Positions 37,074 to 47,400 of a stretch of 64,000 nucleotides of DNA are shown in pieces. Origin of the DNA: Flavobacterium sp. Its GTDB lineage: Bacteria; Bacteroidota; Bacteroidia; Flavobacteriales; Flavobacteriaceae. Every line of letters begins with the position of its first letter. The first letter of the stretch is position 1. The stretch spans positions 62,001 to 126,000 of the forward strand of contig NZ_SEBR01000001.1 of assembly GCF_004295795.1 (NCBI RefSeq), given 5' to 3'. Both the position numbers and the translations under genes were made by a program. The notes beneath the pieces are model-generated. The model saw only the letters and a list, made by a program, of their open reading frames with translations, had not been told where the DNA came from and did no database searches.

Positions 37074-37093
37074 ATGACGAATGCAACTCATCA

Positions 37094-37111
37094 TTTAAAC
37101 GCTCGTTTAAA
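37094..37111. promoter_or_regulatory. Palindromic operator candidate upstream of the efflux operon
   Basis: TTTAAACG (37094-37101), CT, CGTTTAAA (37104-37111) is a perfect 8+2+8 inverted repeat ending 24 bp before the -7 box and 53 bp before the tolC start. Size and place fit an operator for a TetR-type efflux repressor, but no tetR gene is adjacent. Confidence 0.5.
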
Positions 37112-37134
37112 CCGATTGTTTTTTAAAACCGACC

Positions 37135-37142
37135 TAATTTTG
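37135..37142 (+). promoter_or_regulatory. -7 box (TAATTTTG) of the efflux operon
   Basis: TAATTTTG matches TAnnTTTG and lies 22 bp before the tolC start. A TTG at 37116-37118, 16 bp upstream, may serve as a short-spaced -33 element. Confidence 0.5.
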
Positions 37143-37164
37143 TGCACCTCAAGAATCACTCATT

Positions 37165-38553
37165 ATGCCTAAAATTCAGAAACTCCTTTATTTTCTGTTC
37201 TTTGCGGCGACCTCGGCTTCAGGTCAGACGTTGTCTATGCCCGAAGCGATCCAAAACGGAGTTTCCAACTACGGGACGGTCAAAGCCAAGCAAAATTACG
37301 CCAAAGCGTCAGCCGAAACGGTCAAACAGACGCGTCTCGATTACGTTCCGAACCTCGTGCTTTCGGGCCAACAATCTTACGGAACGATCAATGGCCAAAA
37401 CGGTCCGGCTTACGGATTCGGCGGTTACGGCGTCGCATCGTCGGGACTTCCGCTCGATCACCAAAACTGGAATGCGGCTTTCGGAGCGCTTTATCTGGCG
37501 AACATCAACTGGGAATTTTTCACTTTCGGACGCTATCGCGAGCGCATCAATCTTGCAAAAGCCGATGTGGCAAGAAACGAAGCCGATTACCAACAAGAAC
37601 TTTTCCAACACGAAGTTCGCGTCGCCGCGGCCTATCTGAACTTGCTTGCGAGCAAACGATTGGTGCGTTCGCAGCAGAAAAACCTCGATCGTGCGCAGAT
37701 TTTCCTCAAGACTTCGGGAGCGCGCGTCACAAACGGACTCAATCCTGGCGTCGATTCGACATTGGCATCGGCCGAAGTCTCGCGTGCGAAAATCGAACTG
37801 AATCGCACACTCGATCTGGTCGCCGAACAAAACACTCGATTGGCGTTTCTCATGGGCGTCGACGTTCGCGATTTCGAGCTCGACACTTCGTTGGTTACAA
37901 AAGTTCCGAAGAACGTGCTCACGCTTGAAACGCCAGCCGATACCGTGAATACGATAAGGAAATTCTACAGATCGAGAGTTGATTTCAGCGATCAGCAAGT
38001 TCGGTTGTTGCGCAAGAATTACTATCCGTCATTCAGTCTTTTCGGCGTTTTCCAGACGCGAGGTTCGGGTTTCGATTCGTCTTATGCCACAAACCAGAAC
38101 GCGTTCACACAGGATTACGTCGACGGAATCACTCCTGATCGCCAGAATTATCTCGTCGGAGTTGGCGTTACGTGGAACCTGACGAACATTTGGCGTGCCA
38201 GCAAGCAAGTCGCTTCGCAAAAATTCGTATCCGAAGGATTGAAAAACGAGTATGAAGTCATCGACCAACAGCTCAAAACCCAACTCGCCGCCGCCGAAGC
38301 CAAGATTAGATATGCGATGGACAATTACGTTCAGGCGCCAAAACAAGTCGCCGCCGCACGTCAGGCTTATCTGCAAAGAACGACTTTGTACAAAAACGGC
38401 CTCACGAACCTGACCGATGTCACGCAAGCACTTTACATCCTGAATCGCGCCGAAACCGATTCGGACGTGATTTACACCAATGTATGGCAATCACTTTTGC
38501 TAAAAGCCGCGGCCGCGGGCGATTTCAACCTTTTCCTAACCGAATTCCAGTAA
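37165..38553 (+). CDS. TolC-family outer-membrane efflux protein
   Basis: A 462-aa protein with a signal peptide (cleavage near ASGQ) and two OEP repeats. Long coiled-coil stretches such as NLLASKRLVRSQQKNLDRAQ alternate with barrel segments (FGALYLANINWEFFTFG). It would form the outer-membrane channel for the RND pump encoded next, whose ATG begins 1 bp after this stop. Confidence 0.93.
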   Translation: MPKIQKLLYFLFFAATSASGQTLSMPEAIQNGVSNYGTVKAKQNYAKASAETVKQTRLDYVPNLVLSGQQSYGTINGQNGPAYGFGGYGVASSGLPLDHQNWNAAFGALYLANINWEFFTFGRYRERINLAKADVARNEADYQQELFQHEVRVAAAYLNLLASKRLVRSQQKNLDRAQIFLKTSGARVTNGLNPGVDSTLASAEVSRAKIELNRTLDLVAEQNTRLAFLMGVDVRDFELDTSLVTKVPKNVLTLETPADTVNTIRKFYRSRVDFSDQQVRLLRKNYYPSFSLFGVFQTRGSGFDSSYATNQNAFTQDYVDGITPDRQNYLVGVGVTWNLTNIWRASKQVASQKFVSEGLKNEYEVIDQQLKTQLAAAEAKIRYAMDNYVQAPKQVAAARQAYLQRTTLYKNGLTNLTDVTQALYILNRAETDSDVIYTNVWQSLLLKAAAAGDFNLFLTEFQ

Positions 38554-38554
38554 C

Positions 38555-41500
38555 ATGAACCTCATACGTTTCGCACTTCGCAAACCCATTTCCATCATCG
38601 TGCTCGTGGCCGGTCTGTTTTTCTTCGGAATAAGCGCCGTCCGCGACATCAAGGTCGACATTTTGCCCAAAATGAACCTTCCGGTGATTTACATCGCGCA
38701 CCCGTTTGGCGGTTACACGCCCGATCAAATGGAAGCGTATTACGCCAAAAATTACATCAACATCTTGTTGTTCGCCAACGGTGTCAAATCGATAGAAACC
38801 AAGAATATACAAGGTTTGACGTTGATGAAACTCACGTATTATCCCGAGACGAACATGGCGCAGGCCGCCGCAGAATTGTCGGCTTTGTCAAATAGAGTGC
38901 AGGCGATTTTTCCTCCGGGCTCGCAACCGCCTTTCGTGATCCGTTTCGATGCGTCGTCTTTGCCTGTCGGACAATTGGTCCTGAGTTCGAAGTCGCGTTC
39001 CAACAACGAGTTGCAAGACATGGCCAACATTTACGTCCGGGCCTCTTTTACGCAAATTCCGGGCTTGCTTTCGCCGGCTCCGAATGGCGGAAGTCCGCGC
39101 ACGATCGAGGTCAACGTCGATCCTGATTTGCTTCGCGCCCACAATCTGACGCCAGACCAAATCGTCGAAGCCATTCGATTAAACAACCAAACCGCGCCTC
39201 CGGGCAATGTGCGTCTGGGCGATAAAAACTATTTGATGCCGACGAATTATACGATCCGCGACATCAAGGATTTCGAGAAAATTCCGCTTTTCAAGAACAA
39301 CGTCCAGAATTTATACCTAGGAGACGTGGCCAAAGTCAAGGACGGAGCCGATATCGTGGCCGGTTACGCGCTTATCGACGGCAAACGTTCGGTATACATG
39401 AACATCGCAAAAGGTGCCGACGCGTCCACTTGGGAAGTCGTCAAAAACCTCAAGGCGGCGCTTCCGAGAATCCAGAGCACTTTGCCCGAAGACGTGAAAT
39501 TGTCCTACGAATTCGACCAATCGGTTTACGTGATCAATTCCGTGAAAAGTTTGATCACAGAAGGCGTGATCGGGGCGATCCTGACCGGACTTATGGTTTT
39601 GCTGTTTTTGGGCGATAGGCGTGCGGCTTTGATCGTGATCCTGACGATTCCGATCTCGATCATTTCTGGCGTTCTGTTCCTGAAATTGTTCGGGTTCACA
39701 ATCAATTTGATGACACTTTCGGGACTTGCGCTGGCCATCGGGATTTTGGTCGATGAAAGTACGGTCACGATAGAAAATATCCACCAGCATTTTGATATGG
39801 GCAAACCGAAAGCCCAGGCCATTTGGGACGCGTGTAAGGAAATCGCGCTTCCGAAATTGCTCATTTTGCTTTGTATTCTCGCGGTTTTCGCTCCGGCGTT
39901 TACGATGAGTGGCATTCCGGGCGCACTGTTTTTGCCACTAGCGTTAGCTATCGGATTCTCGATGGTAATCTCATTTTTGCTTTCGCAGACGTTCGTTCCG
40001 GTAATGGCAAACTGGTTGATGAAAAACCACCACGAACACAAAAAACACAACGATGTCTCGGATGGGAATTCCGAAAAAGACGACTACAATAAAGACGGAA
40101 AAGTCAGCAAATTCGAGCGATTCCGCGCTGGTTTTGTAAAGTTGATGGACAGAATGTTTCCGGCGAGAAAGTTCATTTCGTTACTCTACCTTTTCGGAAT
40201 CACACTTTTGGCCTATCTGGCTTTGAATTTCATCGGACAGGACGTCTTCCCGAAAGTGAATTCGAGCCAATTCCAACTTCGGATGCGGGCGCCAATCGGA
40301 ACTCGCGTCGAAAGAACCGAAGAGCAGGCTCGCGTCGTTTTGGACGAAGTCAAGAAAATCGCTGGTCCCGACCACGTTTCGATAACATCGGCTTACGTCG
40401 GACAACATCCGGCCTTGTTCTCGATCAACCCGATTTATCTGTTCACGGCCGGCCCGCACGAAGCCGTTTTCCAGGTTGCGTTCAAAGACAACGAGCTCGA
40501 TATGGACGATTTCAAGGACGAACTTCGCGCCCACATGGCCAAACTTTTGCCGGGAACGAAATTGTCCTTCGAACCGATCGAACTCACTGACAAGGTTTTG
40601 AGTCAGGGCGCGACTACACCAGTCGAGATCAGGATTTCGGGCAAAGTCAAGAAACTCAACGAGAAATATGCCAACATGCTCGTCGAAAAACTCAAGAAAA
40701 CCGAGTATTTGCGAGATGTACAAATCGCCCAACCTTATAATTATCCGTCGTTGAACATCGACATCGATCGCGTTCGGGCGGCTCAGGTCGGCGTAGATAT
40801 GAACGACGTCGCTCGCTCGCTTGTCGCCTCGACTTCCTCGTCGCGATACACTGAAAAGAACAACTGGATCGACGAGAAATCAGGGCTTTCCTATTCGGTT
40901 CAGGTTCAGGTTCCGCTCGACAAGATGCAAACCGAGAACGACCTCAAGGAAATTCCGCTGTTGCGAAATCAGGCACGTCCGGTTTTGGCTGATGTCGCGA
41001 CGATTTCGCCAAGCATGACTCACGGAGAAAACGACAACATGGGCGCGACGCCTTATCTGTCGGTAACGGCGAACATCAAAGGAAAAGATTTGGGAGCGGC
41101 GATAAAAAGCGTGCAAAAAGATATCGACTCGCTAGGGGAATTGCCTCGCGGACTTTTCGTAGAACAATACGGAATGGGAACGGTGCTGACAGAAACCATG
41201 GACAGCTTACAATCTGGGCTTTTGGTCGCGATCGTGGTGATTTTCCTGATGCTGTCAGCCAACTTCCAATCGTTCAAGGTTTCGTTTGTCGTGCTCACGA
41301 CGGTTCCGGCCGTGGTTTTGGGATCGCTGCTCTTGCTTTTGATAACAGGTTCGACGTTGAATCTGCAATCTTACATGGGAATCATCATGTCGGTTGGAGT
41401 TTCGATTGCTAACGCCGTACTTTTGGTCACGAACGCCGAACATTTGCGCCAACAGAACGGGAATGCGCTTGAATCGGCACGTGAAGCCGCCGGTTTGCGT

Positions 41501-41770
41501 CTGCGTCCGATCATCATGACCAGTATCGCAATGATTGCCGGAATGTTGCCGATGGCGATAGGACACGGCGAAGGAGGCGACCAGGTTTCCCCGCTGGGAC
41601 GCGCCGTAATTGGCGGATTGCTGTTCTCGACATTTGCCGTTTTGGTTATCCTTCCGATGATTTTCGCTTGGGTTCAAGGCAATTCCACGACACAATCCGT
41701 TTCGCTCGATCCGGAAGACGAACAAAGTAAATTTTATGTTGCACCGAATACATCCGAAAATGAAAAATAA
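38555..41770 (+). CDS. RND efflux transporter, AcrB/HAE1-like, with EF-hand-like cytosolic loop
   Basis: A 1071-aa protein with 12 membrane segments and two large periplasmic loops. It begins FALRKPISIIVLVAGLFFFG. TM4 carries GILVDESTVTIENI, with Asp-Glu where AcrB has the Asp-Asp proton relay. Between TM6 and TM7, on the cytosolic side, is a His/Lys/Asp-rich insert (about residues 490-525). Its residues 510-521 read DYNKDGKVSKFE, a perfect EF-hand loop consensus. The pump works with the TolC and MFP proteins encoded on either side. The substrate (drug, metal or lipid) is unknown. Confidence 0.92.
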   Translation: MNLIRFALRKPISIIVLVAGLFFFGISAVRDIKVDILPKMNLPVIYIAHPFGGYTPDQMEAYYAKNYINILLFANGVKSIETKNIQGLTLMKLTYYPETNMAQAAAELSALSNRVQAIFPPGSQPPFVIRFDASSLPVGQLVLSSKSRSNNELQDMANIYVRASFTQIPGLLSPAPNGGSPRTIEVNVDPDLLRAHNLTPDQIVEAIRLNNQTAPPGNVRLGDKNYLMPTNYTIRDIKDFEKIPLFKNNVQNLYLGDVAKVKDGADIVAGYALIDGKRSVYMNIAKGADASTWEVVKNLKAALPRIQSTLPEDVKLSYEFDQSVYVINSVKSLITEGVIGAILTGLMVLLFLGDRRAALIVILTIPISIISGVLFLKLFGFTINLMTLSGLALAIGILVDESTVTIENIHQHFDMGKPKAQAIWDACKEIALPKLLILLCILAVFAPAFTMSGIPGALFLPLALAIGFSMVISFLLSQTFVPVMANWLMKNHHEHKKHNDVSDGNSEKDDYNKDGKVSKFERFRAGFVKLMDRMFPARKFISLLYLFGITLLAYLALNFIGQDVFPKVNSSQFQLRMRAPIGTRVERTEEQARVVLDEVKKIAGPDHVSITSAYVGQHPALFSINPIYLFTAGPHEAVFQVAFKDNELDMDDFKDELRAHMAKLLPGTKLSFEPIELTDKVLSQGATTPVEIRISGKVKKLNEKYANMLVEKLKKTEYLRDVQIAQPYNYPSLNIDIDRVRAAQVGVDMNDVARSLVASTSSSRYTEKNNWIDEKSGLSYSVQVQVPLDKMQTENDLKEIPLLRNQARPVLADVATISPSMTHGENDNMGATPYLSVTANIKGKDLGAAIKSVQKDIDSLGELPRGLFVEQYGMGTVLTETMDSLQSGLLVAIVVIFLMLSANFQSFKVSFVVLTTVPAVVLGSLLLLLITGSTLNLQSYMGIIMSVGVSIANAVLLVTNAEHLRQQNGNALESAREAAGLRLRPIIMTSIAMIAGMLPMAIGHGEGGDQVSPLGRAVIGGLLFSTFAVLVILPMIFAWVQGNSTTQSVSLDPEDEQSKFYVAPNTSENEK

Positions 41771-42827
41771 GATAATTGCCATTTTTGTGCTCGCACTCGC
41801 CTTTGGTTGCGGCAAAAAAGAAGAACCGAAACCTGTCGTCGATGCCGTTCCAGAACTTGAGAAAGTCGCGCTGACAAAGGAAAAATTGTCAACCGAAATG
41901 CGCGTTCCGGCCGAGTTGACCGGAATGCGGCAAGTCGATCTGTTCGCCAAAGTCGCGAGTTTTGTCAAGGAACTCAAAGTCGATATCGGGTCAGAAGTAA
42001 AACAAGGCCAATTGCTGATCTTGCTCGAAGCGCCAGAAATTTCGTCCCAACAATCAGCGGCCGAATCGCGTCTCAAATCGCAGGAAGCCGTTTATCTGGC
42101 AAGCAAAGCCACTTACAACAGGTTGCTTGAAACAAGCAAAGTCGAAGGAACTGTCGCCAAAAACGACCTCGATCTTGCCGAAGCGCGAAAAAACTCCGAT
42201 TACGCACAATTCCAAGCCGCGAGAGCGTCTTACAACGAAGTCGGAAACGTTCGGAATTATTTGCAGATTCGCGCTCCGTTCTCCGGAATCGTGACCTCGA
42301 GAAACGTGAATTTGGGCGCTTATGTCGGACCGTCGAGTGGCGCTTTGCCGTTGCTTTCGATCCAGCAACAGGACAAATTGCGTCTTTCGGTTTTCGTTCC
42401 GGAGCAATATTCGGGGTATCTCAAGGAAGGCGACAAGCTGACGTTTAACGTGAAAGCGCTTCCGGGTCAGAAATTCACGGCCAAAATCGCGAGAATGTCG
42501 GGTGCGCTCGATGCGAGATTGCGATCGGAAAGAGTCGAAATGGACGTTGTGAATGTCGGCAAAAAGCTTCTTCCCGGAATGGTGGCCGAAGTCGTGCTTC
42601 CGCTGAACGCGCCCGAAGCGACTGTCGTAGTGCCGAAAACTGCCGTCGTGACCTCGAGTGAAGGCGTTTATGTGCTGCTCGTCGAAAGCGGAAAAACCAA
42701 ACGCGCGCAAGTGACAAGAGGACGCGAATTCGAGGACAAAGTCGAGATTTTCGGAGAATTGCCAGACAATGGCGAGGTCGTGAAAATCGCATCTGAAGAA
42801 ATCAAGGACGGAACGCCTGTAAAATAA
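41760..42827 (+). CDS. RND periplasmic adaptor (membrane fusion) lipoprotein
   Basis: The 355-aa protein starts at MKNKIIAIF (41760), overlapping the RND stop by 11 bp. The signal peptide ends in lipobox AFGC (Cys about 18). The order is barrel-sandwich/lipoyl half (VDLFAKVASFVKELKVDIGS), alpha-hairpin (about 95-165), second lipoyl half (LQIRAPFSGIVTSRNVNLGA), then beta-barrel and membrane-proximal domains. It bridges pump and TolC. Confidence 0.93.
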   Translation: MKNKIIAIFVLALAFGCGKKEEPKPVVDAVPELEKVALTKEKLSTEMRVPAELTGMRQVDLFAKVASFVKELKVDIGSEVKQGQLLILLEAPEISSQQSAAESRLKSQEAVYLASKATYNRLLETSKVEGTVAKNDLDLAEARKNSDYAQFQAARASYNEVGNVRNYLQIRAPFSGIVTSRNVNLGAYVGPSSGALPLLSIQQQDKLRLSVFVPEQYSGYLKEGDKLTFNVKALPGQKFTAKIARMSGALDARLRSERVEMDVVNVGKKLLPGMVAEVVLPLNAPEATVVVPKTAVVTSSEGVYVLLVESGKTKRAQVTRGREFEDKVEIFGELPDNGEVVKIASEEIKDGTPVK

Positions 42828-42863
42828 GGAGGTTCCACAAAAAAGAACACTTAACTACCTAAG

Positions 42864-42898
42864 GAAAAGGGCGTCGATCTTATGGGTTGCCGCCTTTT
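42864..42898 (+). terminator. Weak terminator after the efflux operon
   Basis: AAAAGG (42864-42869) can pair with CCTTTT (42892-42897) through an imperfect GC-rich inner stem, ending in T5. It lies 37 bp after the adaptor stop. The stem is poor. Confidence 0.35.
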
Positions 42899-42911
42899 TG
42901 ATTTCTGGAAG

Positions 42912-43640
42912 TCAACGAAGCGAAATCTTGATGTACTTGAAATTGTCGTTCAGGTTGCCGTCTTTTTTCCAATATTCGGAGGAATAGCGAATCGGCAGAT
43001 AGTAATTTCCATCCGAACTCCAAAACATTTCCTGGTCGGAAGCCGGCATCCAATGTTTGAAACTCGCGCTGAAAATGGTAGTGATTTTCCTGTTTTCGAT
43101 CGCAAACAACTCGAGATTTGCTTCTGTCGAATAAGGATCGGCATAAATGGAAATGATAAATTTCTTATTGGCTGAAACGTGCGGAAAGTCGCCAAAACTC
43201 TGGATTTCTTCGCCGTCGGTTTTCGAAATGAATTTGAAATCGAGCGTTTCCCAATAAAGTCCGTGAACGATATAGGCGTCCAGAAACGGGATTTGTCCAA
43301 GGTAAAAGAATTCCTGTTTTGTCTCGTCCGCCGGATCTCTGTCGACGAATTTCCTAATTCCTTTTTTGGTCGGAAGACTTATGACGCCGCGTTTTTTGCG
43401 GAATTTAGCCGAATCGGACACCACAAAATTTACGGCCGACTTCTTTTTGTCTAAAAACAGCTTTTTTCCGATAAGTTCAATTTTGATGAATTTCGTCAGA
43501 AGCGAATCTTCGCCAATCTCAAGCGGATCGTAATTTGCCGAAATCGCGGTGATCTTGTTCAACGCTTTCGGAGTTTTGACTTGTGCCAAAACAACATTTC
43601 CGAAAAGCAGACAAATCGAAAAAAAGCGAAGGAATTTCAT
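42912..43640 (-). CDS. Secreted hypothetical protein
   Basis: A 242-aa protein with a signal peptide (GNVVLAQ, about residue 20). The mature part is lysine-rich at first, then beta-rich with repeated aromatic segments such as YIVHGLYWETLDFKF and MFWSSDGNYYLPIRYSSEYW. I recognise no family. It converges with the efflux operon and is separated from the next minus-strand gene by a terminator. Confidence 0.6.
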   Translation of the reverse strand: MKFLRFFSICLLFGNVVLAQVKTPKALNKITAISANYDPLEIGEDSLLTKFIKIELIGKKLFLDKKKSAVNFVVSDSAKFRKKRGVISLPTKKGIRKFVDRDPADETKQEFFYLGQIPFLDAYIVHGLYWETLDFKFISKTDGEEIQSFGDFPHVSANKKFIISIYADPYSTEANLELFAIENRKITTIFSASFKHWMPASDQEMFWSSDGNYYLPIRYSSEYWKKDGNLNDNFKYIKISLR

Positions 43641-43667
43641 GGTTGCTGATAAAATACGAAGCTAAAA

Positions 43668-43694
43668 AAAGCACTGATCAAAAACCAGTGCTTT
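43668..43694 (-). terminator. Terminator of the GMNPPHG-repeat lipoprotein
   Basis: AAAGCACTG (43668-43676) and CAGTGCTTT (43686-43694) form a 9-bp stem with a 9-base loop. On the minus strand the stem is followed by T-rich sequence. It lies 22 bp past the stop at 43716. Confidence 0.8.
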
Positions 43695-43715
43695 CCTTTT
43701 ATGTTGACCAATGTC

Positions 43716-44378
43716 TTATTTCGAATTCGGATCCTGCAACAAAGCCGGAGCGGAACTCGCCGGAGATTGAGACGTCGTGATCTTGACGCCGCTTCCCGGA
43801 GTAACTGTTCCGTTGGAATTGATTACGGCCGGCGTGATCGTGACCGGATCTGAATTGTTGCCATTCGCCGTTTGGATAGAAGTCGGTTTTGGAGGAGCCG
43901 AATTCAAAGGCGCGCCAACAGCGATATCGCAACGGTGACCCGGTTGCCCGTGAGGCGGATTCATTCCCGGAGCCGTTTTTACTGCGGTCGCAGCCGTTGC
44001 CGGATTCACTTTCGTGATCGTCGCCGGAGCTTGTCCGGGAGTTGCGGTTGTTGGTGTCGCGGCAGTTTTTACAGGTTGGCTCAATGACGACCCTACAGGA
44101 ATGTCGCAACGGTGACCCGGTTGTCCGTGAGGCGGGTTCATTCCCGGAGCCGTCGCCTGCGGTTGCTGAACCTGTTGCACCTGCTGCGGCTGAACTTGCA
44201 TTTGTTGCTGACCAGGCTGAATCTGCTGTGGTTGAACGGCGTTTTGTGCCGTTGGTGCGGCGGCCGCATCGGTTTGCGTCAATGGAACGGAACTTTCCTG
44301 AGGTTCGAGTTCCTTTTTGCAGGAAACGGTCACAAAAGCGATTGCAAAGGCCGATAGTATTGATGTTTTGAAATTCAT
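43716..44378 (-). CDS. Lipoprotein with duplicated GMNPPHGQPGHRCDI motif, unknown function
   Basis: The 220-aa protein starts at MNFKTSIL (44378). A lipobox VTVSC (Cys20) marks it as a lipoprotein. The mature protein is low-complexity, rich in Gln, Pro, Ala and Thr, and probably disordered. Two nearly identical motifs interrupt it, at about residues 77-97 and 136-156, each APGMNPPHGQPGHRCDI followed by VG. The fixed His, His and Cys suggest metal or ligand binding, or an envelope attachment motif. I know no assigned function. Confidence 0.7.
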   Translation of the reverse strand: MNFKTSILSAFAIAFVTVSCKKELEPQESSVPLTQTDAAAAPTAQNAVQPQQIQPGQQQMQVQPQQVQQVQQPQATAPGMNPPHGQPGHRCDIPVGSSLSQPVKTAATPTTATPGQAPATITKVNPATAATAVKTAPGMNPPHGQPGHRCDIAVGAPLNSAPPKPTSIQTANGNNSDPVTITPAVINSNGTVTPGSGVKITTSQSPASSAPALLQDPNSK

Positions 44379-44401
44379 GATGTCTGTTTGAATAAGGATT
44401 T

Positions 44402-44409
44402 CAAATATA
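44402..44409 (-). promoter_or_regulatory. -7 box (TATATTTG) of the GMNPPHG-repeat gene
   Basis: On the minus strand TATATTTG fits TAnnTTTG exactly and lies 23 bp before the start codon at 44378. It sits in the 64-bp gap after the large outer-membrane protein gene. Confidence 0.5.
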
Positions 44410-44442
44410 ACAGATTGGACGCGATTGACCGAACTCACGATG

Positions 44443-47400
44443 TTAAAAAAACGCCCGCAATTGCACGCTTCCGGTGTGGATCGACTTCGAGGTTTCGCTC
44501 TTTCGGCCTTGATAATTCACGTTCACGTCGAGATATTGCGTGAGATTCTTCTGCAGGAGCAAACGCCACGTCAAATTTTGTCCGGGTTGCAAGCCTTCGA
44601 GCATGGTGTAGGCGACCGGCGAAAGCGCGTCTCCCACAAATTCGTTCTTGTAAAGCGAGAATTCTCCGTTTGCCGTGAATTTCTTGTCGCTGGCATACGT
44701 GAAAGAAGTTCCGAAGCGGTCTTGCCCAAGCGTTTCAAGATTGTTGATCCGGTTGTCCTTTTGCGATCGCTCGTAAAAAACGTCCCAACTCGCATTTTTG
44801 TTGAACAGATACGAGATTTTGGGCTGCACTTTGTAACCGTCGATCTCGTAGTTTTTGGTAGCGTAATTTTCGGATTCCGAAGTGGAAAACAACGTCTGTC
44901 CGCCAAAGCTGAACAACCACGTTTTTTGTACCAAATGGGCATATTGGACTTGGTGCGAACGGTTCAGATTTTCCTGGGAACCCACATTCAGCAGGCTTTT
45001 CGATCGGCTCGACAAGAAAGTATACGTGACCGAATGTTGCTGTTTTCCGCGGTTGTAGTAAAAGCTGTTTCGGAAACTCGAGCTCAATCCGAGCAGATTC
45101 TCATCGGATGAACTAAAAGGGTTGAAATCGAAATTCTCGCCCTCGCGCTCGATTTTGCGTTCGCTCAAAAACGAAGTTTGGTTGTAGAAATACGAAAGGA
45201 TTTTCCGGAATCCGGAAGCGTTTTGCCATTGCGCCGGATTCAAAGTAACCGATTGTGAAAACTTGTTTTGGTGCGTTTTGAGAAAAACCTGGTTCGGAAG
45301 AAAAACACGTACATATTTCGCCTGATCCGGAAAGGGCGCGATCTCAAACTCCTGAAGTTCCTGGATTCCGTTGGCGTTGTAATCGTTCCAAGTGTAAATT
45401 CCTTGTCCGGGTTCGACCTCGATGTAAGTGAATTCCTGTTGCGGAATCGTGCCCGAAGTGGTTTCGTAAGCCGTCGTAATCGAAATGAGTTGGTCGAAAA
45501 AGCGGTCGTTGTACAACAAGCGCGAGTTAAGTGAAGGTTCGGTTTTCAATGTAGGATCTTCGAATTTCAGCCTTCGGTAATTCACGAAAAGCGACAAATT
45601 CGTCTTCTCGTTCTTGATCAGCTGTGATTTCAGATAAAAAGAATTCGATCGGTTGACCCGACTCAAAACGCCATTCTGCAAACTGTCATTGGCGCGTCCG
45701 AGATAGCCCATTTCCATGTAGACTTTCGTCGAATCGCCTCGTCCGACAAAAGCTCCGAATTCGGTAAAACGCTGACTCAGGCTCGAAAGCAAGCCCGTCG
45801 ATTTCACGCGTTCGTGATTGTCCTCGAACCTTTGGCTGCCGCCGACCCAATTTTTCCCGAAGTGATATTTGGCTTGCAGATTGTTCCTCGAAAACTGAGA
45901 TTCGGCATAATCACCGTCGCTTTTTAGGAAACTTCCGCTGTTGAAAACCGTGAAATCCTTGTATTTGAGACTGGCTTCGACCACGTGCCGACTTCCGGTG
46001 AAAGCACTCGAAAAGTCGAGTTTCTCGAACTTGTAACGCGCAACGCCAATTTGCGGATTGCTGAATTCGACGCCGGTCTGAAGATAACTTTGGTCGTTGA
46101 TTCCATTGGTGTTCGTCGTGTTTGTCAAGTTCCAGTCGCGATCGAATTCTATCGAGAACAAGCGTTCGATGGTTCGGAATTCCTTCTGAACGAACTGATA
46201 ATTCGCGAAAGCGTCCACAACCGATTTGTCTTTCGTGAAAATGCGCTGTTTGGCGTTGATCTTGCCCGCGACGCCTTGGTTGTTGCCATCGTCGATTCTC
46301 GAAAAAAGGTTAAGGTCGTTGTTTGAGAACGCGCCTTCGAAATTGACATCGGTTTTTTCGCTCGGATTCACGCGTCCGACAACCGAAACGATCTGGATTT
46401 TGGTCGGAGGAACAAGTCGGATGATGGGTTCGTAATTGCCTTGAGGAACGCCGTTCGAAGGCGCAACATATTGGTAAATACGGCCGACGGCGTTGTTGTT
46501 GACGATCGTGTAATTGCCCAAATTGTTTCCGACAAGCGTAAATCTCACGTTGTACAATTCTTGTGTCGGATCGTTCGAGAACTCGAAAATCTCGACGCCA
46601 CCGACGATGATTTTTCGGTACAGAATCTTGTTTTCGGAATACGAATCGAGATAGGCCGACGCAGAAGTCATCAAATCTGGATTGTCGCCCGCGTTCACCA
46701 GAATCTGGGCTTGTTCAGGCGACAAATTTTGTTGCAATGGTTGGTTTTTCACGTCATTTTCAGAATAGACGTAACCGCCGATGCTCCATTTCTTTCGTTC
46801 GTGTGTCGCGCCCGCGTAAGTCACGAATCTCGTGTAATTCCTGTCGGAATATTGGTATTCGATGTTGATCCGCATTTCGGACGTAATCGGAAACAAAGAC
46901 GTAAATGTGATTTCGCCTGCGTTGTAATCGATGATGTAGTCGGCATTTTCGCCGCGTTTCAGCAAAATTCCGTTCACGTAGACGCGCTCCGAACCCGAAA
47001 TCACCAATACATACAACTCGCCGTTCGGACCACGCAATTTATAAGGACCTTGATTGCCTTCCTGACCCACGAAAGTGCTTCTCGCATACTGTCCGCGAAC
47101 CAAGGCCGCCGACGCGAAAATCGACGTTTGCGCCTCCGGTTTTCCAAAAGTGACCTGACCGGAAATGCCTTGGACTTTTTTGGAAAAATTCAAAAATCGC
47201 GACTTTCGGTTCTCGAGAAAAAGATCGCCTGCGCGGATGTTCCATTTGTCGGAATAGAGTTCGATGAAAATCTGGTCGAATTCGTCAAGTTTTTGGGAAT
47301 ATCCACCTTCTTGCAAAGGAACGTTCGAATCCTGGATCGAGGCGCGGATGTTGACCTTGTCGGATATTTTGCCCGTGATCTGTAAATCAAGGGACGAATT

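Noticed and set aside
36651..37094. Three overlapping minus-strand open frames rich in RHSLFVV/VVQKTS words
   Set aside because: They are translations of the 46-bp tandem repeat in different frames. The period is not a multiple of 3 and the peptide words are low-complexity artefacts.
46441..47385. 314-codon plus-strand frame inside the large outer-membrane protein gene
   Set aside because: It is antisense to a continuous 1138-residue protein with a signal peptide and barrel pattern. Its Arg/Val/Phe-rich composition is typical of shadow frames here.
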